This document shows positions 1 to 8,788 of a stretch of 64,000 nucleotides of DNA, piece after piece. The first letter of the stretch is position 1. Each line of letters starts with the position of its first letter. The stretch is from Kitagawia praeruptora (taxonomy: Eukaryota > Streptophyta > Magnoliopsida > Apiales > Apiaceae): positions 12,829,001 to 12,893,000 of the forward strand of contig CM075351.1 of the NCBI GenBank assembly GCA_037693485.1. The letters are read 5' to 3'. The notes below the pieces were generated by a model. That model did not search any database. It worked only from the letters and a program-made list of their open reading frames with translations, and was not told where the DNA came from. The position numbers were made by a program, and so were the translations under genes.

Positions 1-1756
1 CTTGTGGGGCAGGAATATTCTTGTCTTCACCTTCCCTTTGAGAAGATGGTTCTTGTGGGACTATTCCTTCATAAATGTCTTCACCTACACTTTGAGTAGG
101 TGGTTCTTGTGTGACTGGATCTGCAATAGCTTCTGAACTCCTTTGAAGTTCAGGTTCTTGTGGGCTGGATCCTCTCAGAGATGACACAGTAGTCCTCTGT
201 TTCTTTTGTCTGTGAAAAACATTTGCTTCAGCAGTTTTTACTTCAAGAGGTGAAGGTTTAACACCCAGCTGAGCAGCAATAGCATTTACTTCATCAACAG
301 ACATCTCAATAATTCTTCTCTTTGGAGATTCAGACGCTGGAGAATCAGAAATCTCAACAGTCTTCATAGGTGAATTATTTGGAGTAGAGATGTCAGGATT
401 AGCAGTAGCGTCAGGAACTGATGATTCATCCTGATTAACAACATCAAGATTGCCTTCCATATCATCAGTAAGATTCAGAAATTCTGTATGATCAACAAAT
501 TTGCCTTTGCTGATTAATCTTCTTCTTTTCTTTGGCTTTTCAGAGACAGCCTCTTCTCTTGTATCAACAACATCAATCTCCTTCTTTTTCAACAAGACTG
601 ATATAGGCATTGTATCATCATCAGAATCAGAAATAGCTCCTTGATCAACTTTCCTTTTTACTCTTGTTCCTTTATCCAAACCAGATGTTTCAAAAACTCT
701 TTGTCCACCCCCTTGTGACTTCATTTGAGAATGAGTTGGAGTGGAGAAATCCTTTGACCCTGATTGCCTCTTAGACACATCAGATCTAGCTGATTTCTTT
801 GATTTTACAACTGATGCCTTTTGTGAGACACCAGAGGTGGTTAACTGTTTAGGTAAGTGTTTAGGTTGTGTGCTTGTGTCAGGAATAGGATGTGTAAGGT
901 CCTGTTCCATAGCACCAGTTGCTGGGCCATATTGAATAGGCATTCTCTCTTTTAAAAGAGACCATACTTCATCAGGAATGTATGGAGGTCCCACAAACTT
1001 ATTTGCCTTATCAGAATTGATTAGACTCTTTATATTGTTTTCTGAGATTTTACATATCGGCAAAATTGTATCATTCTCAAAAACAGCATGAGGACATAAG
1101 TGAGAAAATATTAATTGAAAAAATCTAAGAAAGCAAACATAACCATATTTATCTGCTTTTCTTTCACTTAATGCCTTTAGTATAAAGGAACCATAATCAA
1201 ATGAGAGATCATGAATTAGAGAGTACCCAATTTTGGCTGAACCTGTGGGTAAGGCATCAAAGTTTGACACTTTATTCAAGAAACATCTGCTGATGGTGTC
1301 AAAGAAGAAATTCCATTCCTTCTTGAGCTTTGTCCTGTAGAGCTCTCCAAACTTCTTTGGTGTTCCATTGTAACCCAAGCTTACAACATACTCAAGAAGT
1401 TTTGCATCAGGAACTTTGAATACAGGCTTACCAATGATTGATGGTAAGTGTAGGGCTTCAGTGACAATCTCAGGAGTCACATAGTATGTAACATTGTCAT
1501 ATTCAAAGCTCATCTGAGGATTCTCTGATGAAAGACCTTTCCCAAAAACACTTGTGTTCCACACCTGCATAACAGACTTAAAAGATATCTTGGCAGGTTG
1601 GGTTAGAGCATAATTGATTGGGCTTGAGGCCAAAAAGTCCTGAATAATGTGGAAATCACTCGGCAAGTCCTGATGATCTAGAACTGCAGTGAAGTTATTA
1701 GTATTAAAAGTGACTCCACTGATTACCACCTTGTTGTTCATGAATAAGTTCTCCAT
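1..1756 (-). CDS. ORF3 of element B, N-terminal part (no recognised function)
   Basis: A minus-strand frame is open from an ATG at 1756-1754 to the window edge, at least 585 codons. It has no stop in the window. The first ~220 residues match the N-terminal domain of ORF3 in elements A and C. Shared points are an L-K-KEW-N-FFFD block (about residues 140-150), a following F-DALP-IG-SLI block, and FDYG. The remainder is acidic and low in complexity, rich in S, P, E and Q, with a KPKKRRR basic cluster that could be a nuclear localisation signal. There is no signal peptide or membrane segment, so a classical envelope protein is unlikely. A loose resemblance in pattern to the 'putative plant transposon protein' domain family is possible but untested. 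Function unknown. Confidence 0.75.
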   Translation of the reverse strand, partial: MENLFMNNKVVISGVTFNTNNFTAVLDHQDLPSDFHIIQDFLASSPINYALTQPAKISFKSVMQVWNTSVFGKGLSSENPQMSFEYDNVTYYVTPEIVTEALHLPSIIGKPVFKVPDAKLLEYVVSLGYNGTPKKFGELYRTKLKKEWNFFFDTISRCFLNKVSNFDALPTGSAKIGYSLIHDLSFDYGSFILKALSERKADKYGYVCFLRFFQLIFSHLCPHAVFENDTILPICKISENNIKSLINSDKANKFVGPPYIPDEVWSLLKERMPIQYGPATGAMEQDLTHPIPDTSTQPKHLPKQLTTSGVSQKASVVKSKKSARSDVSKRQSGSKDFSTPTHSQMKSQGGGQRVFETSGLDKGTRVKRKVDQGAISDSDDDTMPISVLLKKKEIDVVDTREEAVSEKPKKRRRLISKGKFVDHTEFLNLTDDMEGNLDVVNQDESSVPDATANPDISTPNNSPMKTVEISDSPASESPKRRIIEMSVDEVNAIAAQLGVKPSPLEVKTAEANVFHRQKKQRTTVSSLRGSSPQEPELQRSSEAIADPVTQEPPTQSVGEDIYEGIVPQEPSSQREGEDKNIPAPQ

Positions 1757-2060
1757 TTGAATTTCAAACACAAAAGATGAGTTAATTTTGAAATTAGGGT
1801 TTGAGAGTGCAGAGACAAAGAGAGACGATGCTTTACTGATAGTTTGAGAAAACTAAATCAATTAGTAAACTTAATTGATTTTAGACAATACTTGTAACTT
1901 CTCAAAAACAGGTGTCAATAAATCATTCGTTTAGGCTAAAGTAATGGACCAAATTACGTGAGAGAGTGGTGAGGATTACACGCGTCATGACTTACATCTA
2001 TAACTGTATGTAAGTAACGAGTGAGCACACGCGCTACATATTATTCGGAAAATAAAATTG
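1757..2060 (-). promoter_or_regulatory. Probable promoter and leader of ORF3 in element B
   Basis: Directly upstream of the ORF3 start the minus strand reads like a plant 5' leader: CT-rich, followed by a CAAACCCTAATTT-type stretch. An ACGT core lies at 1956-1959, about 200 bp upstream of the start codon. ORF3 of A and C also have ACGT cores at similar distances. No convincing TATA box was identified here. That this is a promoter is inference. Confidence 0.4.
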
Positions 2061-2183
2061 TGACCAAAATAAAACATGGTAATTTTTGTTTTAAATAAAG
2101 AAATTTAAAACATCACAATTGAATAATACCTGGTACTTGCACCAGTAATATGAATCGTTTCATATTCTCGTTCCACCCTTCTC

Positions 2184-2633
2184 TATTTAATCTTAGAGAC
2201 TTGTCCACTTACTTCTATAACGCTTCATTCTCTCCTGTAAGAAAATCAGAAAAACCCTTCTCACCAACGTTTTAACAAGGTCGAACCTTACCATCATTGA
2301 GAAAAACCTCCATCTCTTAGAGAAAAGAGATATATTTAGTTATACTCGTGAAGAGTTTGATGCTTTCGACTGGGAAAGACAACTGGAGACTCTCTGGTTG
2401 CAGATGGATGCAGGTCTCGAAGAAATCGAGAAGGAAAAACCTGCAAAAGTGATCGACATTGATGCTGCCCTCCAAACAGCATTAGCATGGCTTTCATCTA
2501 AGGCATCCTCATCCAACTCCATCAACCATTGTTAATGAATATGTCAGCAAAAATAACCTTATCCCTGTCAACTTCCACCCAAACAAAGTGGCAAAGATGG
2601 GATCTGGGATGGCTATTAACAATGGAGTGGATT
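2184..2633 (+). pseudogene. Degenerate plus-strand ORF inside element B, split by element A
   Basis: Antisense to element B, a plus-strand reading frame is open from about 2262. It is preceded by a TATA-like TATTTAAT at 2184-2191. It reads through an acidic, tryptophan-containing stretch (DAFDWERQLETLW at about 2360) until TAA at 2533. A one-base frame change near 2510-2530 restores an open frame that runs into the element A insertion at 2633. When element A and one TSD copy are taken out, this frame continues at 15009 and stops at TGA 15026-15028. A polyadenylation-like region follows. No in-frame ATG is seen near the start. I do not recognise the protein. It could be a captured gene fragment or an antisense ORF of the element. 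Confidence 0.4.
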
Positions 2634-3148
2634 TGTTAGAAATGATTGATGAGAACAGTGTTTAGAAGCTATAGTGACAAAACAGAGTTTAGCTGGAAGT
2701 AGTCAGAGTTTAGTTAAACACTGACTGGAAGCGCAAACAGAGGTTGTTAAACTCTGTAGCGGTATTGTCTGAAGAGTCAACAGTGTTTGAAGGTTGATAC
2801 AAGATAAGTATGGAAGCAATATCTTTGAAGATTGGAAAGCTGTCAAAGAGATTGAGTTGACTTGAAAGACTGAAGCAATCGTGATTGATATCAATTGTAT
2901 AGCTTGATTTTAGGAGTATCAGTTACTGATTGTATGAAGCTGTATGTTCTATAAATACAGTTAGGTTAACCCTAGAAGGGTATCGAACATTGAGAAATTC
3001 ATTGATTGTAACCTAAGCAGCTCTCTGTGATATTTACATCACTGAGAGAGGAATTGTTAATTCCAAACAGTTTTTAATTGTTAAACAGTGTGTTCTTGTT
3101 AAGTTACTCATACAGTATTTGATTGCTTATTGTGTAATCGACCTAACA
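2634..3148 (+). repeat. 5' LTR of element A
   Basis: 515 bp with inverted ends TGTTAG/CTAACA. A TATA box (TATAAATA) lies at 2950-2957, which places the U3/R boundary soon after it. The LTR carries six copies of the element's octamer, as CAGTGTTT/CAGAGTTT or the complements AAACACTG/AAACTCTG, at 2656, 2693, 2704, 2716, 2749 and 2781, all in U3. The small minus-strand ORF inside is repeated in the 3' LTR and is not a gene. Confidence 0.96.
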
Positions 3149-3150
3149 AG

Positions 3151-3162
3151 TGGTATCAGAGC
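3151..3162 (+). promoter_or_regulatory. Primer-binding site of element A
   Basis: TGGTATCAGAGC, two bases after the 5' LTR, is the standard plant Copia primer site complementary to the 3' end of initiator Met-tRNA. Confidence 0.95.
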
Positions 3163-3211
3163 CTAATCTGTTACTTTATTACAGTTAAAGATCCAAACAC
3201 AATAGTAATCA

Positions 3212-5032
3212 ATGGCAGAGATACCTCCACCAACTGAGAAAGCCCCTACTACTGTTAGTAGGTATGAAACAATAAGGGTTCCTATTCTTAGGCCATCAGA
3301 GTATGCAATCTGGAAGGTAAAAATGACCATGTTTCTGGAAGCCACAGATCCAGAATATCTTGATAGAATATATGAAGGTCCTCACAAGCCTACAAAGTTA
3401 TCTGCTGCTGCTGCTGGTGAGGAATCAAAGGTCATTCCAAAAGAAAAGAAAGATCTAACTGCTGAGGATCTTTCATCTATTGCAAAGGATGCAAAAGTAA
3501 GACATTTACTTCACAGTGCATTAGACAATGTCATGTCTAATAAAGTGATTAACTGCACAACTGCAAAGGAAATATGGGATGCACTTGAGGTTAGGTGTCA
3601 AGGAACTCCTGCAATCAAGAAAAATAGAAGAAACATACTCACTCAGGAGTATGAGCACTTTGAGGCAAAGTCTGAAGAAACCATGACAGAAACATTTGAC
3701 AGATTCTGTAAACTGCTCAATGATTTGTCATTGGTTAACAAAGAGTATGATTTAGAAGACTCAAATCTCAAGTTTCTTCTTTCTCTACCTGAAAAGTGGG
3801 ATATGAAAACAACCACTATTAGAGATAATTATGAACTTGGTGAAACAGAGATTGATGAAATTTATGGGCTGCTCAAAACCCATGAATTGGAATTGGAGCA
3901 GAGAAACAAAAGATCTAGTAGAAAGTCAAAGTCTGTTGCTCTTAAGGATGAGGAGAAACCATCAAAGAAGGAAGCATCAAGGAGAAAGGCAAAAGGGAAA
4001 GCCTTAGTCATACATTCAGAGAATGAGTCATCAAACACTGATGTTGACTCAAACACAGATGGATCATCTGATTCTGAAGATGATGAGGAGATGATGCAAA
4101 TGGCTGCATTGATGGTAAAGACCTTCAAGAAGATGGGATACAAAAACTTCAAGAAGGGAAAGAGATTCTCCAAGGACTACTCAAAGTTTGACAAGAAGAA
4201 TTTCAAGAAATCTGAGGGAAAGGACTTCAAATCTGGAAAGAAAGATAAGTCTGAGATTCAATGCTACAAGTGTAAGGAGATGGGTCACTATGCTCCTGAG
4301 TGCAAGAAGGGTAAAACTGAAAAGGCACTCTACACCAAAGGCAGAGATTGGGCAGACACTTCAGATTCAGATGAAGAAGTCAACTATGCTCTCATGGCTA
4401 CTACTCAGACTGAAAATGATGATCTCAAGGTACCCCCAACTACCTATGCTTATAATACTGATAATATAACTGAATTGAGAATTTATCTTAAAGCATTGCA
4501 TATCAGTTATAGGGATCAGACTTTAGAAAATGAGAGGATAAAGACTGAGTGCTCTCAACTCAAAGAAAGAAATAAACTTGTTGAGGAACAGCTAGAGAAC
4601 ATGAATAAAATTCAGAAAGAAAGAGATGATGCAGTGTTTATTGAACATGAGTTGCTAGGTAAGTATAAGCAACTAGAATCAGAATTGGAGGATACTAAAC
4701 ACATCATTAAAACTTGGACACACTCTGGTAAAGATACTCAAAAAGCGTTTCAGTCAGATACAGTAGGTCTAGGTTACTCTGAGGGAGATGAACTTAGATT
4801 TGAAAATCAAGTAAAAGTTAGACCACATCGTTCATCTGAAGGTAATGTCATGGGAACAGGTGGACCTAAGACTGAAGCACAGAAAAAGGCTGTTAAAGAG
4901 TCATATGCTAAAACTTTTGTTAAAGAGGCTAACATTGGTTTAATGACAGATAAACAACTCAAGCATAAGCTTAAGGAGATAAAATCTTCGACAAACAGAG
5001 ATTGCCTAAGAAAAACAAAAATGGAAAGGTAG
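3212..5032 (+). CDS. Gag of element A
   Basis: 606 residues starting at the first ATG after the primer site. The N-terminal ~230 residues form the Copia Gag capsid-like region (DUF4219/UBN2 type), with a WKVKM block near residue 35 and FLLSLPEKWD near 190. A CCHC zinc knuckle (CX2CX4HX4C) lies at about residues 351-364, followed by acidic and coiled-coil-like sequence (about 430-510). The frame ends at TAG 5030-5032. The expected continuation with further zinc knuckles is in the -1 frame (next entry), so either one base was lost or gained near 4980-5010 or the split is functional. Confidence 0.92.
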   Translation: MAEIPPPTEKAPTTVSRYETIRVPILRPSEYAIWKVKMTMFLEATDPEYLDRIYEGPHKPTKLSAAAAGEESKVIPKEKKDLTAEDLSSIAKDAKVRHLLHSALDNVMSNKVINCTTAKEIWDALEVRCQGTPAIKKNRRNILTQEYEHFEAKSEETMTETFDRFCKLLNDLSLVNKEYDLEDSNLKFLLSLPEKWDMKTTTIRDNYELGETEIDEIYGLLKTHELELEQRNKRSSRKSKSVALKDEEKPSKKEASRRKAKGKALVIHSENESSNTDVDSNTDGSSDSEDDEEMMQMAALMVKTFKKMGYKNFKKGKRFSKDYSKFDKKNFKKSEGKDFKSGKKDKSEIQCYKCKEMGHYAPECKKGKTEKALYTKGRDWADTSDSDEEVNYALMATTQTENDDLKVPPTTYAYNTDNITELRIYLKALHISYRDQTLENERIKTECSQLKERNKLVEEQLENMNKIQKERDDAVFIEHELLGKYKQLESELEDTKHIIKTWTHSGKDTQKAFQSDTVGLGYSEGDELRFENQVKVRPHRSSEGNVMGTGGPKTEAQKKAVKESYAKTFVKEANIGLMTDKQLKHKLKEIKSSTNRDCLRKTKMER

Positions 5033-5448
5033 GCATAACATCAGGAATTAAGCCAATGCTTGCTTCATTAGCTCCTAGAAAAACATGCTTTAATTGTGGT
5101 AGCACTAATCATCTTGCTAGTTTCTGCAGTAAGAATAAGAACATTAATTCTTTGCCCTCTAAAACTGCAGTAAAGAGTGATTATGTAAGAACTAGACCAC
5201 AGACTTTATGCAAACACTGTGGAAGTACATGGCATTCTATTTACACTTGCAGAGATTATCATGCTATTTACTATAATTACTATGAACCCAAGCCAAATTT
5301 GAAATGGGTTAAAGTAAACTCTGCAAATGTAAACTCTGAAAAAGTTAGCTTAAACTCTGAAAATGTGAATTCCGCTGCAATAGCTAACAGAATTAAGAAA
5401 GACAAAGGATCCAAGCAAGTCTGGATCCTTAAAACTAATAATCAGTGA
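5002..5448 (+). CDS. C-terminal Gag segment with two more zinc knuckles, element A
   Basis: This 148-residue frame lies in -1 relative to gag and overlaps its end by 31 bp. It continues the Gag protein with a KNKNGKVG linker and two CX2CX4HX4C knuckles, at about residues 29-42 and 71-84. It ends just before pol with a sequence of the KGSKQVWILK type. Copies of AAACTCTG lie at 5316, 5331 and 5352. The corresponding segment of element C (45456-46151) is also displaced by -1 from gag. No independent start codon context supports it as a separate gene. Confidence 0.75.
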   Translation: MPKKNKNGKVGITSGIKPMLASLAPRKTCFNCGSTNHLASFCSKNKNINSLPSKTAVKSDYVRTRPQTLCKHCGSTWHSIYTCRDYHAIYYNYYEPKPNLKWVKVNSANVNSEKVSLNSENVNSAAIANRIKKDKGSKQVWILKTNNQ

Positions 5449-5458
5449 TTGTTTGTGA

Positions 5459-8400
5459 TTGCAGGGCAACAGGGTTAGTACCCTAGTCGTGGACAGTGGA
5501 TGTTCAGGACACATGACAGGAAATAAAGCCCTGCTATCAGAGTTTGAGGAGAAGGCTGGCCCAGAAGTTTCCTATGGAGATGGCAACATAGGACATACAC
5601 TGGGATATGGCAATATTAATCTTGGAAATGTCATCATCACAAATGTAGCTCTTGTTCCAGGACTCAAGCATGATCTGCTATCTGTGAGTCAAATCTGTTA
5701 CAGAGGATATCATGTAGATTTTCAGCCTGAATATTGTCAAGTGATCAGTAAATCTACAGGGAAAGTTGCTCTAGTTGGAAACAGACACAATAACATCTAT
5801 GAAATTAAATTGTCAACAAACACTGATGGCAAAGCAGTGTGTCTGTCAACAAGAATGTCCAGTGAAGAGAGTTGGAAATGGCACAAGAAACTCTCTCATT
5901 TGAACCTTAACAACATCAATGAGCTAATCAAGAATGATCTTGTGAGAGGTCTACCAAAGTCCTTGTTGAATGTAGAAGGACTGTGTGATTCTTGTCAAAA
6001 GGCTAAACAGAGAAAAGCCCCCTTCAAAAGCAAATCTGAGTCTTCAATTGTTGATCCTTATCATCTATTACATGTTGATCTTTTTGGTCCAGTGAATGTG
6101 ATGTCTCTTGGAAAGAAGAAATATGCTCTAGTCATTGTTGATGAATATACCAGGTACACATGGGTATATTTTCTTGCAAAGAAGGATGAAACTGCATTAA
6201 CACTGACAGAACATATATTACAACTGGAAAAAGGGTCAGAAAATCAAGTGAAGATAATCAGAAGTGACAATGGAACTGAGTTCAGGAATTCATCAATGGA
6301 AGAATTTTGCAAGAGTAAAGGGATAAAACAAGAGTTTTCTGCACCTGGCACTCCACAACAAAATGGTGTAGTGGAGAGGAAGAATAGAACCTTGATAGAA
6401 GCTGCCAGAACCATGCTAGATGAAGCAAAATTGCCAACATATTTCTGGGCAGAAGCAGTTCAAACTGCTTGTTTTACTCAAAATGCAACACTGATCAACA
6501 AGCATGGTAAAACACCATATGAAATGGTGAAGAAGAAAAAGCCAAATCTAAAATATTTTCATATTTTTGGATGCAAGTGCTTTGTGTTGAAGACTCATCC
6601 TGAACAGTTGACCAAGTTTGACCTAAAGGCAGATGAAGGAATTTTTGTTGGCTATCCACTGTCAACTAAGGCATTCAGAGTTTATAATCTGAGAACCAGA
6701 GTGATCATGGAATCAATTCATGTGTCATTTGATGACAAGAAAATAACTGGACTTGAAGATTTAGATGAACATGATCAACTGCACTTTGAAAATGAAGATT
6801 TATTCTCTGAAAAAGTAAACTCTGATCAGACTGATTTGACAAACTCTGTTGATCTAAACTCTGAACCTCTACTGGTAAATACTGAAGAAACTCTTCAATC
6901 AGAAACAAGGGAAGAACCAGTTGAGGGGGAGCATGAAGAATCACATCAAAGTGATAATTCAAACACTGAAAGTGACTCAGTTGATGATTCTGAATCAAAC
7001 TCTGTTGATTCAAACTCTGTTGATAATTCTGAGAAGTCACATTCAGGGGGAGCATCAGAAAATGAAGAAAGACACCAAGAAAATCAGGCGAGCATGGATC
7101 AAGGGGGAGGATCACATGATGACAGAAGCAATCTGCCTTCTGCAAGAAAATGGACTAAATCTCACACACCTGATTTGATTATTGGTGATCCAGATGCAAA
7201 AGTAAGGACAAGAAGTGCAACAACAAATGAATGTCTATTTCATGCATTCTTGTCACAATCTGAGCCAAAGAAAGTGGAAGAAGCTCTTAAAGATGCTGAC
7301 TGGATAACAGCAATGCAAGAAGAGCTAAATGAATTTGAAAGAAATGAAGTGTGGACACTTGTACCAAGGCCCAAGAACAGATCCATTGTTGGTACTAAAT
7401 GGGTTTTCAGGAATAAAACTGACAGTGAGGGTGTTATCACAAGGAACAAGGCAAGACTAGTTGCAAAAGGCTACTCACAACAGGAAGGAATAGACTATGA
7501 TGAAACATTTGCTCCAGTGGCTAGATTGGAGGCAATCAGAATTTTTCTAGCATATGCCTCTCATAAGAAATTCAAAGTGTTTCAGATGGATGTAAAAAGT
7601 GCATTTTTGAATGGAAAACTTGAAGAAGAAGTGTTTGTGGAACAACCACCAGGTTTTGTAGATCCAAAATATCCAGACTATGTCTACAGGTTAGACAAGG
7701 CTCTCTATGGACTTAAGCAAGCACCAAGGGCATGGTATGAAACCCTTGCTAAATTTCTACTAGAAAGTGGATTTCAGAGAGGTACTATTGACAAAACTCT
7801 GTTTTACTTTCAAAATGGTAGTGACTTGCTTTTAGTTCAGATATATGTGGATGACATCATTTTTGGGTCTACTAATGATAAACTCTGTAAGAAGTTTGCC
7901 AAACTCATGCAGTCAAGATATCAAATGAGTATGATGGGAGAGCTTAGTTATTTTCTAGGCCTACAGGTGAAGCAAACAGATGATGGAATTTTTATAAATC
8001 AAGCAAAATATACCAGAAACCTTCTCAAGAAATTTGGTATGCTTGACTGTTCATCTGCAACAACTCCCATGGCAACTGCAACAAAATTGGACAAAGATGC
8101 AGGGTCATCAGTAGATATGACAAGTTACAGAGGAATGATTGGTTCTTTGCTCTATTTGACAGCTAGCAGACCTGATATCATGTATGCAACATGTTTGTGT
8201 GCAAGGTTCCAGGCAGATCCAAGAGAACCACATTTAACAGCAGTAAAGAGGATATTTAAGTACCTAAAGGGCACTATAACTTTGGGGCTGTGGTATCCAA
8301 GAGAATCAGAGTTTAAACTTCTTGGCTATTCAGATGCAGACTTTGCAGGCTGTAAGATAGACAGAAAAAGCACTAGTGGTAGTTGTCAATTTCTGGGTGA

Positions 8401-8788
8401 CAGACTTGTTTCCTGGTACAGCAAGAAACAGAAGTCAATATCTACATCTACAGCTGAAGCAGAGTATATTGCTGCTGGTAGCTGCTGTGCACAGATTTTA
8501 TGGATGAAGAATCAACTGCTGGATTATGGATTAAGGTATTCCAAGATACCTATTTACTGTGATAATCAAAGTGCTATTGCAATGACAGGTAATCCAGTAC
8601 AACATTCAATGACAAAGCACATCAGCATAAGGTATCATTTCATCAGAGAGCATGTAGAGGAAGGCAACATTGAGCTTCACTTTGTGTCTACAGAACAACA
8701 ACTTGCAGATATCTTCACCAAGCCATTGAGTGAAGCTACATTTACAAGACTGGTCAATGAACTAGGAATGGTCTCTAGTTTTGACTAG
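5459..8788 (+). CDS. Pol polyprotein of element A (PR-INT-RT-RNase H)
   Basis: Open for about 1109 codons and apparently intact. Domains in order: aspartic protease with VVDSGCSGHMTG (about residues 10-22); integrase with a GAG-pre zinc region (about 141-185) and catalytic core D (about 205), D in SDNGTEF (about 269) and E in NGVVERKNR (about 305); an acidic linker (about 430-560) rich in the AAACTCTG motif; reverse transcriptase from WVFRNK (about 646) to YVDDIIFGS (about 796); RNase H with DADFAGC, EAEYIAAG and YCDNQSAIA (about 958-1040). The frame has no ATG at its start. It opens at a TTGCAG|GG sequence that resembles a splice acceptor, and element C has the same arrangement. Confidence 0.95.
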   Translation: MQGNRVSTLVVDSGCSGHMTGNKALLSEFEEKAGPEVSYGDGNIGHTLGYGNINLGNVIITNVALVPGLKHDLLSVSQICYRGYHVDFQPEYCQVISKSTGKVALVGNRHNNIYEIKLSTNTDGKAVCLSTRMSSEESWKWHKKLSHLNLNNINELIKNDLVRGLPKSLLNVEGLCDSCQKAKQRKAPFKSKSESSIVDPYHLLHVDLFGPVNVMSLGKKKYALVIVDEYTRYTWVYFLAKKDETALTLTEHILQLEKGSENQVKIIRSDNGTEFRNSSMEEFCKSKGIKQEFSAPGTPQQNGVVERKNRTLIEAARTMLDEAKLPTYFWAEAVQTACFTQNATLINKHGKTPYEMVKKKKPNLKYFHIFGCKCFVLKTHPEQLTKFDLKADEGIFVGYPLSTKAFRVYNLRTRVIMESIHVSFDDKKITGLEDLDEHDQLHFENEDLFSEKVNSDQTDLTNSVDLNSEPLLVNTEETLQSETREEPVEGEHEESHQSDNSNTESDSVDDSESNSVDSNSVDNSEKSHSGGASENEERHQENQASMDQGGGSHDDRSNLPSARKWTKSHTPDLIIGDPDAKVRTRSATTNECLFHAFLSQSEPKKVEEALKDADWITAMQEELNEFERNEVWTLVPRPKNRSIVGTKWVFRNKTDSEGVITRNKARLVAKGYSQQEGIDYDETFAPVARLEAIRIFLAYASHKKFKVFQMDVKSAFLNGKLEEEVFVEQPPGFVDPKYPDYVYRLDKALYGLKQAPRAWYETLAKFLLESGFQRGTIDKTLFYFQNGSDLLLVQIYVDDIIFGSTNDKLCKKFAKLMQSRYQMSMMGELSYFLGLQVKQTDDGIFINQAKYTRNLLKKFGMLDCSSATTPMATATKLDKDAGSSVDMTSYRGMIGSLLYLTASRPDIMYATCLCARFQADPREPHLTAVKRIFKYLKGTITLGLWYPRESEFKLLGYSDADFAGCKIDRKSTSGSCQFLGDRLVSWYSKKQKSISTSTAEAEYIAAGSCCAQILWMKNQLLDYGLRYSKIPIYCDNQSAIAMTGNPVQHSMTKHISIRYHFIREHVEEGNIELHFVSTEQQLADIFTKPLSEATFTRLVNELGMVSSFD

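Noticed and set aside
2703..2894. 63-codon minus-strand ORF, repeated at 14558-14749
   Set aside because: It lies inside both LTRs of element A and is present twice only because the LTR is. No protein features.
6705..7145. 146-codon minus-strand ORF opposite the acidic linker of pol in element A
   Set aside because: Shadow of a low-complexity coding region. No conserved counterpart in element C.
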